Part shown: piece after piece, positions 1-12,200 of the stretch
Numbering within the stretch: the first letter of the stretch is position 1
Layout: the number at the start of each line of letters is the position of its first letter
NCBI RefSeq assembly: GCF_031501865.1
Contig: NZ_JARRCW010000002.1
Coordinates: forward strand, 186,001 to 250,000
Length of the DNA: 64,000 nt
Reading direction: 5' to 3'
DNA from: Pseudovibrio sp. M1P-2-3
Lineage (GTDB): Bacteria; Pseudomonadota; Alphaproteobacteria; Rhizobiales; Stappiaceae
Position numbers and translations under genes: made by a program
Notes under the pieces: generated by a model
What the model was told of the DNA's origin: nothing
Seen by the model: the letters and a program-made list of their open reading frames with translations, nothing else
Databases searched by the model: none

Positions 1-3000
1 ACCGATGTGGACGGCGATGCGGTGAGCTACGCCGTGGGCAGCACAGCGCCCGGCAACGGCACTGTGACCATCAACGCCTTTGGTGATTATACCTACACCC
101 CCGACGCGGACTTTAGCGGCACCGATACCTTTTCCTACACCGTGTCCGATGGCAATGGCGGGGTGAATGAATACACCTTCACCGTGGACGTGCGCCCGAT
201 CAACGACCGGCCAGAGATTGAGCCACTTACACCGCAAGAACTCACCGAGAACAACACCTCCATGACCTTGAACGGGGTGGTGCCGGTGAATGATCCAGAT
301 CTGGGCGACACGCTGTCGGTCACCGTTCTGGGCGGCAATGCCTTTAACAATGGATCGCGTGTAGATCAGCAAATCTTTGCCGCCGAGCTGCTGGGACTGC
401 TGGATATTGTATCCTCGGCCACCGTGAGCGGCAGCGGCCCCACAGCCTTGAACTGGACTTTTAACGCCGATCCCGCCTATTTTGATTATTTGGGGGAGCG
501 CGACAACTTCCGCATTGAGTACGATCTGGAAGTCTCGGACGGCATCGCGTCCACCTTCACGATTTTGCAGATTGAAATCCAAGGCACCAATGATACGCCG
601 GTGGCGTTTGTGCCGATCGGAGACCAAGCCTTTGACGAGGACACGGCGGTTGCCTTTAACATTGGGGACTTTGCCTTTTCTGATGCAGAAAACGATGGCG
701 TGATCTTTGACGAACTGTTCGTGGATGCCCGGCTGAGCGATGGTGCCCCGCTGCCACAATGGTTGATGTTTGACCATCAAAACGGTGAGTTCACGGGCAC
801 ACCGCCGCAAGACTTTAGTGGCGATCTCGAGATCCGCGTAGAAGCGCAAGATCCGCAAGGTGCCTCAGCAGAGCAAACCTTCACTCTCTCCATTACGCCG
901 GTCAATGATGCGCCAGTGGCAGAAAACGGCTCTGATGTTATCGACGAAGACAGAGACCTGAGCGGCTTGCTGCCCTGGGCAACCGATGTGGACGGCGATG
1001 CGGTGAGCTACGCCGTGGGCAGCACAGCGCCCGGCAACGGCACTGTGACCATCAACGCCTTTGGTGATTATACCTACACCCCCGACGCGGACTTTAGCGG
1101 CACCGATACCTTTTCCTACACCGTGTCCGATGGCAATGGCGGGGTGAATGAATACACCTTCACCGTGGACGTGCGCCCGATCAACGACCGGCCAGAGATT
1201 GAGCCACTTACACCGCAAGAACTCACCGAGAACAACACCTCCATGACCTTGAACGGGGTGGTGCCGGTGAATGATCCGGATCTGGGCGACACGCTGTCGG
1301 TCACCGTTCTGGGCGGCAATGCCTTTAACAATGGCACGCGTGTGGACCAGCAAACCTTTGCCGACGAGCTGCTGGGATTGCTGGATATTGCGTCCTCAGC
1401 TACCGTGAGCGGCAGCGGCCCCACCGACTTGAACTGGACCTTTAACGGCGATCCCGCCTATTTTGATTATCTGGGTGAGCGTGACAACTTCCGCATTGAG
1501 TACGATCTGGAAGTCTCGGACGGCACCACATCCACCATCACGATATTGCAGATTGAAATCCAAGGCACCAATGATGCGCCGGTGGCGTTTGTGCCAATCG
1601 GCGATCAAGCCTTTGACGAGGACACGGCGGTTGCCTTTAACATTGGCGAATTTGCCTTTTCTGATGCAGAAAACGATGGCGTGATCTTTGACGAACTGTT
1701 CGTGGATGCCCGGCTGAGCGATGGTGCCCCGCTGCCACAATGGTTGATGTTTGACCATCAAAACGGTGAGTTCACGGGCACACCGCCGCAAGACTTTAGT
1801 GGCGATCTCGAGATCCGCGTAGAAGCGCAAGATCCGCAAGGTGCCTCAGCGGAGCAGACCTTCACTCTCTCCATTACGCCGGTCAATGATGCGCCAGTGG
1901 CAGAAAACGGCTCTGATGTTATCGACGAAGACAGAGACCTGAGCGGCCTGTTGCCCAGGGCAACCGATGTGGACGGCGATGCGGTGAGTTACGCCGTGGG
2001 CAGCATAGCACCCGGCAACGGCACTGTGACCATCAACGCCTTTGGTGATTATACCTATATCCCCGACGCTGACTTTAACGGCAGCGACGTCTTCTCCTAC
2101 ACCGTGTCCGACGGTAATGGCGGGGTGAATGAGTACACCTTCACAGTGGAGGTGCGTCCGGTCAATGATGCACCAGAGATTGAACCACTGGACCGTGTGG
2201 ACCTGAGCGAGAACAACACCTCCATGACCTTGAACGGGGCGGTGCAGGTGAATGACCCGGATCTGGGCAATACGCTGTCGGTCACCGTTTTGGGCGGCAA
2301 TGCCTTTAACAATGGATCGCGTGTAGATCAGCAAATCTTTGCCGCCGAGCTGCTGGGACTGCTGGATATTGTATCCTCGGCCACCGTGAGCGGCAGCGGC
2401 CCCACAGCCTTGAACTGGACTTTTAACGCCGATCCCGCCTATTTTGATTATTTGGGGGAGCGCGACAACTTCCGCATTGAGTACGATCTGGAAGTCTCGG
2501 ACGGCATCGCGTCCACCTTCACGATTTTGCAGATTGAAATCCAAGGCACCAATGATACGCCGGTGGCGTTTGTGCCGATCGGAGACCAAGCCTTTGACGA
2601 GGACACGGCGGTTGCCTTTAACATTGGGGACTTTGCCTTTTCTGATGCAGAAAACGATGGCGTGATCTTTGACGAACTGTTCGTGGATGCCCGGCTGAGC
2701 GATGGTGCCCCGCTGCCACAATGGTTGATGTTTGACCATCAAAACGGTGAGTTCACGGGCACACCGCCGCAAGACTTTAGTGGCGATCTCGAGATCCGCG
2801 TAGAAGCGCAAGATCCGCAAGGTGCCTCAGCGGAGCAAACCTTCACTCTCTCCATTACGCCGGTCAATGATGCGCCAGTGGCAGAAAACGGCTCTGATGT
2901 TATCGACGAAGACAGAGACCTGAGCGGCCTGTTGCCCAGGGCAACCGATGTGGACGGCGATGCGGTGAGTTACGCCGTGGGCAGCATAGCACCCGGCAAC

Positions 3001-3249
3001 GGCACTGTGACCATCAACGCCTTTGGTGATTATACCTATATCCCCGACGCTGACTTTAACGGCAGCGACGTCTTCTCCTACACCGTGTCCGACGGTAATG
3101 GCGGGGTGAATGAGTACACCTTCACAGTGGAGGTGCGTCCGGTCAATGATGCACCAGAGATTGAACCACTGGACCGTGTGGACCTGAGCGAGAACAACAC
3201 CTCCATGACCTTGAACGGGGCGGTGCAGGTGAATGACCCGGATCTGGGC
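1..3249 (+). repeat. Tandem 981-bp coding repeats (units start at 1, 982, 1963, 2944)
   Basis: The same sequence beginning ACCGATGTGGACGGCGATGC recurs exactly every 981 bp (327 codons) at 1, 982, 1963 and 2944. Each unit encodes one cadherin-like, one VCBS-like and one CADG-like domain. Units are almost identical in DNA. Unit 3 is a mosaic: its first ~318 bp match the start of unit 4, while its remainder matches unit 1. Unit 4 diverges after about 3249. Confidence 0.95.
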
Positions 3250-6200
3250 GATACACTTTCCTTGAGTGTTGTGGGAGGTAACGCCTATTCCAATGGGGTA
3301 CTTCAGAACTCACCCTCCCTTATTGCTGAACTAAGCAATATGCTGAGTATTGCCTCCTCAGCCACCGTGAGCGGTAGTGGCCCAGCCGCCTTTAACTGGA
3401 CCTTTAACGGCGATACCTCCTATTTTGACTATCTGGCAGAAGGTGACATCTTCCGTATTGAGTTCGACTTGGAAGTCTCTGATGGCACTGCGCTACCCGC
3501 CTTGCAGCCGCTGGTTATTGAAGTGCGTGGCACCAATGATGCCCCCATCGTATTCTCCCCAATTGGCAACCAATCCTTTGAAGAGGATACAGCGGTCGCC
3601 TTTAATATTGGTAGTTTTGCCTTTGCCGATGCTGAAACCGGCGGACCGATCTTTGGTCAGCTGGGGCTGGACGCGATGCTGGCTGGCGGCGCCCCGCTAC
3701 CGCAATGGCTGGTGTTCAACTCCCAGACCGGAGACTTTTCCGGCACCCCGCCACAGGACTTCAACGGGGATCTGGAGATAGAGGTACGTGCGACGGATGC
3801 ACTAGGAGCAACCTCGCCAGCCCAAACCTTCACCCTCTCCATTACCCCCGTCAACGATGATGCGCGGGCCGTGGATGATGATATTTCAGTCAATGAGGAC
3901 ACAAGCATTAATGTGAAGTCTCTCATTTTGGCCAATGACTATGATGTGGAAGGGGACTTGGTGGACGTCACATCAATCACAGTGCTCCCAACCAATGGCA
4001 CCATAGAACTGATTTCAACGCCTCAAGGACATGATTACACCTACACGCCGGACGAAAACTTCACCGGTCAGGACAGCTTTGTTTACCGCCTCCTCTCTAG
4101 GGATCCCAACGACCCAGACACATATGGCACTGTGACCATTAATGTTCTTCCCGTAAATGATGCGCCCGAATTTGAGCCACTTGTGCCGCAAGAACTCACC
4201 GAGAACAACACCTCCATGACCTTGAACGGGGCGGTGCAGGTGAATGACCCGGATCTGGGCGATACACTATCCTTAAGTGTTGTGGGAGGTAACGTCTATG
4301 ACAATGGGACGCTTCAGAACTCACCCTCCCTTATTGCTGAACTAAGCAATATGCTGAGTATTGACTCCTCAGCCACCGTGAGCGGTAGTGGCCCAGCCGC
4401 CTTTAACTGGACCTTTAACGGCGATACCTCCTATTTTGACTATCTGGCAGAAGGTGACATCTTCCGTATTGAGTTCGACTTGGAAGTCTCTGATGGCACT
4501 GCGCTACCCGCCTTGCAGCCGCTGGTTATTGAAGTGCGTGGCACCAATGATGCCCCCATCGTATTCTCCCCAATTGGCAACCAATCCTTTGAAGAGGATA
4601 CAGCGGTCGCCTTTAATATTGGTAGTTTTGCCTTTGCCGATGCTGAAACCGGCGGACCGATCTTTGGTCAGCTGGGGCTGGAGGCAACAATTGCCGGCGG
4701 CGCACCGCTGCCGCAATGGTTGACGTTCAATTCTGTAACTGGAGACTTTTCCGGTACCCCGCCGCAGGATTTCAATGGTGATTTCGACATAGAGGTGCGA
4801 GCGACTGATGCTCAGGGGGCGACCTCGCCAACCCAAACCTTCACCCTCAGCATTACGCCCGTTAACGATGATGCGCGGGCCGTGGATGATGTTATTTCGG
4901 TGAATGAGGACACAAGCATTAATGTGAAGTCCCTCATTTTGGCCAATGACTACGATGTGGAAGGGGACTTGGTGGACGTAACATCAATCACTGTGCTCCC
5001 AACCAACGGTACCATAGATCTGATTACTAACTCTCAGGGACATGACTACATCTACACCCCTAATGAGAACTTTACTGGTCAAGACAGTTTTGAGTACCGC
5101 TTGCTTGCTAGAGATCTTAATGATCCCAATGTGTATGGCAACGTGACCATTAATGTTCTTCCTGTAAATGATGATCCTCTTGCCATTGACGACAGCGCCA
5201 GTGTTGCCCAAGGGGGTACTGTCACCATTAATGCGCTGAATAATGATAGTGATGTGGATGACAATCAAACTCTGAGCATTTCACAAATTACACAAGGCAA
5301 ATCGGGAGCTGTTGCAATTAACGGCGATGGAAGGATTGCCTATACCCCAACCTCCAAATTTACAGGTACCGACAGCTTTACCTACACAGTTTCTGATGGG
5401 AACGGTGGAACGGATACGGCCACGGTTACTGTCGAGGTGCTCCCTGTCGTGAGCGGTAAGGACGGTGCCACGAGTATTATTGGTTCCAAAGGCGCAGAGG
5501 CGATTATCGCAAACAGTGAAGACAATGTGATCCACTCTGGCTTGGGAGCCGATCTGGTTGATGGTGGGGAAGGTACCGATATTTACGAAGGCACCCTTGA
5601 CGAGCTGGATGGAGATATCATCACCAATTTTGAACAGGGTGAAATCCTCGTGGTACGGCAAGCCAGCTTTACCTATGATGATCTTGTTTTCCGCTCTGGC
5701 TCAGTTATCATTGACTTCCCTGATGGGCAGTCTGTGTCCCTGCAAAATCTGGACTTTGAACAGATGGGGCAAGAGTATGCCGTTATTGTCACCCCTATCA
5801 TCGGCGCACCCGGTGTTGGCGATGGTACCATTATTGGTATTGAACCCATTGAGGGGTCTCCTGACTTTAATATGGGGGCTGTGAACGATGCTATTTCAGT
5901 GGCTGAGGATGGTAGGACCACGTTTAGTCCTTTGACGAACGACATTATCCAGTTTGGAGTAACCGCCGAAATAGACAGTGTGGGCAGGGCCAACAATGGC
6001 ACCGTAACCGACAATGGAGATGGAACGCTCACCTATACCCCAGATGCTGACTTCTCTGGATCGGATAGTTTCTCCTACACCTTCAAGGACGCAGCTGATA
6101 CCAGCGGCGTCCCTGTCACATATTCCGCTATTGTCTCGGTGCTCGTGGAACCTGAAAACGACCGGCCTGTGGCGCAAGATAGTTCCGGCACCACACTGGA

Positions 6201-9200
6201 GGATGTGACCTTTGCAGGAAACCTTGTTGCAACGGATGTGGATGGTCCTTTCCTGACCTATGCACTGGCAACCGGACCAAGCGATGGTGAGCTGGATCTG
6301 AACACCTTTACGGGGGTTTATACCTATACCCCCAATGCCAACTTCTTTGGCTCTGACAGCTTCACCTATTCGGTCTCGGATGGAGAGTTCAGCTCAACAG
6401 CTACGGTTTCACTCACAATCACGGCGGATAATGATCGCCCTGTGGCCACAGCCCTCACTCTTGGGACTATGGCTGAGGATGGAAGCCGACAGATTACGGC
6501 GACGGAGTTGCTGGCTGGTGCCAGTGACGTGGAAGGGCCATTGCTCCTGACCAGTTTGAACATTCAATCTGGCGGCGGTTCACTCACCGACAACCTCAAT
6601 GGCACATGGACCTACACTCCTGACTTGAATGATGATACGGATGTGGCCTTCCTTTACACCGTATCAGATGGAGAGTTTACGGCTTCTGCCGTGGCCACTT
6701 TGGATATTCTTCCAGAAAACGATGCCCCAATGGCCAGCAATGGCTCCGCAACCATTGCAGAAGACAATGATTTGAACGGTGTACTGCCCACCGCGACGGA
6801 TGCAGAAGGAGATCAGATCACTTACGCACTTGCCACAGGTACAAGTAATGGCTCGGTCAACATCAACACAGATGGTACATTTGTGTATTCGCCAAACCTG
6901 AACTACTTCGGCGCTGACAGCTTCAGCTACACAGTTTCCGATGATAATGGCGGCGCAAACACCTACACCTATGACCTGACCATTACTGCGGTGAACGACA
7001 AGCCGATTGCCGCAGCCGACACTGCCACTGTAGCCGAGAATGATTTTGTCTTCATTGATGTGCTTGCCAATGACAGCGATGTGGACAACGGCAGACCTTC
7101 TCTGGTCTCCGTATCCGATCCAGCCAACGGTGTGGCCATTTTAAATGGCATTGATATCGTCTACCAGCCAGATGCCAACTTCTATGGCTCTGACAGCTTT
7201 ACTTATACCATTCGTGACAGTGGTGGTCAGACGAATACAGGGACCGTTTCAGTGACGGTAACGTCGGTGAATGATAATCCTGTCGCCACCGGAGAAAGCC
7301 GTACGATTTTGGAGGACACCGACCTTGTCCTTACCTTTGATGAGCTGCTTGCCAACGACAGTGATGCGGACAATGACGAGCTCACCATCTCCGCTGTTTC
7401 CGGAGCATCGGGCGGAGCTGTTTCTCTCGATGCGCAGGCTCAAACCATCAAGTTTGACAGTGGGTTGAACTTTAATGGTCTAGGTTCGTTCACCTACACG
7501 GTTTCCGATGGCAATGGCGGAACGGACACGGCAAGTGTGAGCATCAACATTACGCCCGTCAATGATGTGCCCATCGCCATTGGCGACAGTGCCACAACCA
7601 TTGAAGAGCAAAGTGTGACCATTGATGTTCTGTCCAACGATCTGGAGTTTGATGGCGATAATCTGCTTCTCCTCGGAACTTCCGGCGTTGACAACGGCAC
7701 AGTGACAGAAAACCCGGATGGCACTTTAACCTTTACGCCTACAGCCGGGTTTATCGGCACTGAAACCTTCCAATATTCTGCGACAGATGGCGCGTTGGCC
7801 TCCCAAGGTAACGTTACAGTAACTGTGGAAGAAAAACCGGCTATCGTGCTCACGGGCAATTATGTGACCGGTTATAGCTTCTCTGTCCTTACCGATGGGA
7901 GTGGTATTGCCAATGGTATTGAGATCACCGATATCGATAGCTCTGATGGAGACGACGGCGTCACTCAGGTTGCACTGGATGATGAGTTGATCATACAGGA
8001 CCGCGAGATCTATATCCGGACGAATACGGAGGGTGATGATACGCAAACCTATGACACCGTAGATTCACAAGGGCGTGCTTCATGGGATCTGATCATCGCC
8101 GGCGGTGGTAATGATACTATCGATGCCATGGGCGGTTGGGATCTGCTGTTTGGAGGGGCTGGCAATGATACCCTGCGCGGCAACGGTGGTATCGATCGCT
8201 ACTATGGCAATGAAGGGGATGACAGGTACATCCACTACGCCAGCTGGCGGGAAATGATAATTGAAGACAATGGAGAGGGGCAGGATACAGCCTTTCTTGG
8301 TAGCCTTGCCTCAGACCGGAGCTTGGGAACAGGTGACAGCTGGCGGTTGGATGTGGAAGGCACTGACCTCAATATCATCTATACAGATCGTGGTAGTGTG
8401 TCGGATCCGCAAGGTGTCTTTGTCAAAAATGCCCTCGTTGACAGTAATTCAGATGGCCAATTGAACAGTCTGGACGAAGATGTGATTGAGCTCTTCCAGT
8501 TCAATGACCAAACACTCACCCTTGATGCGCTTCTGGCACAAGAAGGCTATAACCAATTTAATGGTACTTGGAATAAAGCCCCTGAGGCAAGTGATGGAGC
8601 AGCATTCACTCAGGAAGATGTTCCTTTGAATGGCGCTCTACCTGCCGCCATTGATGCAGATGGCGATACGGTAAGCTACGCAGCTGGCAACATATCGCCC
8701 ACCAACGGCTCGGTTACCGTCAACAGTGATGGCAGTTACAGCTACACCCCCAATGCCGACTTCTTTGGCTCCGACAGTTTTTCCTATACCGTGTCCGATG
8801 GCAAGGGCGGCGTGAATGAGTACACCTTTGATGTCACCGTTGAAGAGGTCCTGCCCGTAGTTCTGACGGGAGATTATCTCACGGGGTACAGCTTGACACT
8901 TACCCCTGATGGCAATGGCGTCCTGATCACCGATATTGACAGCAGTGATGGCGACGACGGTTCTACTGTTATCACCGGTACGGATGAACTTTTCATAATG
9001 GACATAAAGAGCCAAACAAGTGTCTCTATTCACCAGTTGCAGGTTGGGTCAGGAGCTCCCAGTACTGGAGCTGACCCTGATCTAATTATCGGGAGTTCTG
9101 GAGATGATAATGTTAACGCAAAATCTGGCAATGATGTTATCTTTGGCGGCGATGGAAACGACCAATTGCAAGGCCGAGCGGGTATCGACCGTGCCCACGG

Positions 9201-12200
9201 CAATGACGGTGATGATGTCTACGTTCATCGCAGTTCTTGGGGTCAGACAATCATCGAGGACAATGGTGAGGGCGTAGATACTGTTTATCTTCAGTATGAG
9301 TTGGTTAATAGTAATGGTGCCAACGCGACTGACTGGATGATCGAGGTTGACGGGACCGATATCAATATTACGTTCCCTGACCAAATCGGTGATCCATCAA
9401 ACCCAAATGGCATTTATATTAAAAACGCTTTGGTTGACAGCAACAATGACGGAAAGCTCGACCATCTGGATGAAGATTTCATCGAGAACTTTCAGTTTGA
9501 GGATGGAACATTTTCAGTGGAAGAGGTGCTGGAACATGCAGGCTACGACCTTGAGAGTCTGGGCTTAACCGCGTTCGTTCCGTATGGCCTTCGCATTGGA
9601 GGAGCAAGTAATGGGGATGATTTTGGATATTCAGTAGCCTCTGCGGGGGATGTGAACGGCGATGGCATTGATGACATTCTGATCGGCGCTATGGCCGCTA
9701 ACGATATTGGTTACGGTGGAGCCGGTGAAAGCTATGTTGTATTCGGCAAGGATACGCAGAGCGAAGGTCAGTTTTGGACAGTTTCAAATGTGATCTCCTA
9801 TATGAATGGTACAGACGGGTTTATTGTGGAAGGGGCCTCTGCGGGTGACAATTCCGGCTATTCGGTTTCCTCCGCAGGAGATGTGAACGGGGACGGGGTT
9901 GACGACATCCTGATTGGGGCACGGTATGCAGATCCTAATGGTCAGGACAAAGCAGGAGAAAGTTATGTGGTCTTCGGAAGTTCCACGGGGAACTTTGCGC
10001 CCACTCTGAATCTCAGTACTTTAGATGGTCAGAACGGGTTCGCCTTGAAAGGTGTGAATACACTTGACCAAGCTGGGTATTCAGTTGCCTCGGCCGGAGA
10101 TGTGAACGGTGATGGCATTGATGACATCCTCATTGGAGCTCCGCAAGCCGCAGGCAATGGCAACGCAGATGCAGGCGAGACTTACGTGGTATTTGGCAAA
10201 GAAGGTTCCTTTGGTGCCAGCTACGATCTGAGTACATTGAATGGACCCAATGGGTTTACCGTAAGTGGGGCATATTCTGGAGATGAAGCGGGGACTTCCG
10301 TGGCCTCCGCCGGAGATGTGAATGGGGATGGCATTGATGACATCCTCATTGGAGCTCCGGGCTGGGACTCGCCCTCAAGTGCAAATGTGGGGGTCGCCCA
10401 TGTCATCTATGGTAAGAATACGCTCACAGAAGGTAATTTTGCGGACAATTTCGACCTCGAATCCCTGGACGGTAGCAATGGCTTTACCTTACACGGTACC
10501 CAAGCACAGAGCTTGACCGGCTTTTCCGTCTCCTCTGCCGGAGACATAAACGGTGATGGAATTGATGACATCCTGATCGGAGCACCATCTGCTGCCTTAA
10601 AGAGCGATATTGAAGCGGGTGCGGCTTACGTTGTCTTTGGTAAAAACACCGCCACGGAGGGGGAGTTTGCCGCCTCCATTGATCTCGAAAGCCTCGATGG
10701 CACCAACGGCTTTGCTTTAACAGGTGCAGATTATTTTGATTTGGCTGGAGCCTCTGTAGCTTCTGCTGGAGATGTGAATGGCGATGGTATTGATGACCTG
10801 TTGATTGGAGCAATGCAGGCTGACCCTGGCGGCGAAATCCTAGCGGGCGAAACTTATCTCGTCTTTGGCAAGGATACTACCACGCAAGGAGGGTATGGGG
10901 CGACGTTTGATCTGCAAGCACTGAATGGAAGCAATGGCTATGTGCTGAAAGGGCTGCCTGAGGAGAATTTCTTCGGGCGTTCCGTTTCTGCCGCTGGAGA
11001 TCTCAACAACGATGGAATTGACGATATTCTCATCGGAACGAATGACGGCTCTGGCAGTACTTATGTTGTCTATGGCGGAGCAGACTTACTTGCAAGCTTT
11101 GACGAGCTGGATGGTGTTGCCGATGGTGATATCAAGCTGGGTCTCATGATCGATGATCGTTTTTCCTACAATAATGACCCCACATTAAGTGCGGCAGGCT
11201 TCACGGTCCATGTGGGCTCACCAGATACGTTTGATATGACGCCTTTTGGAGATGATATCGATAGCGATGATGATGGGTCTAGCCTGAGCTACGCTCTCAC
11301 TGACATCCCTGAGGCAATAGTCAGCTCAACACTTGATATTGTAGATGGACAGCTCTCTTATGATCCGGGTGATGGCTTCACCGAACTGTCACTCGGAGAA
11401 ACCCGGGAGTTTGTGTTTGAAGTGACAGCAACCGATCAACACGGTGCTTATGCCATAAATGATGTGACTGTGACGGTTGTGGGTATCAATGATGACCCCA
11501 CTCTGCAGGATGCCACCTACTTTGTCACAGACAGAAGTGAACCGGTCACCTTTGACCTTACGGTTCTGGCCGATGATATTGACCATGATGATGACAGATC
11601 TTCCCTGATCTATTCCATTGCGACTGGCCCTTCCCAAGGTAGTGCAACAGTTGACCCCTCCAGCGGACTATTGAGCTTTAACCCTGAAACAGACTTCCAG
11701 AATCTGGCAAACGGAGAAACCCGCGACATTCAGATCGAAGTTATGGCAACAGACCGCCATGGAGGTTCTACAACAAGCACAGTGACGGTCTCTGTTACAA
11801 ATGAAGAAAGTGGCCCCCAGAAATACGGCTTTGTCTTGGGAGGGGCCCATTATCACAAGTCTGTGTATTGGGGCGCTAATGACGCGTCTGGGGGGGCGGT
11901 CTCCAATGCGGGCGATGTGAACGGTGATGGCATCGATGATATCCTGATCGGTGCAATAGGTGCAGACCCCAATGGAGTGACATCCGCTGGTAAGACATAT
12001 GTTGTTTTTGGCCAGGACACCACCATTGACGGAGAGTTTGCTTCACAGCTTCAACTCCACGACATAGTCACAAACCAAGATGGTTTTGTGGTGAACGGAG
12101 CCGGTGGCGGAGACCGCACGGGAGCATCTGTTGCTGGCGTTGGTGATGTAAATGAAGACGGGATCGATGATTTTCTAATCGAAGAAATAGGACCTTCAAG

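Noticed and set aside
865-2820. Long minus-strand frames inside the adhesin repeats
   Set aside because: They mirror the plus-strand repeat units and the high GC content; no start signal or family similarity.
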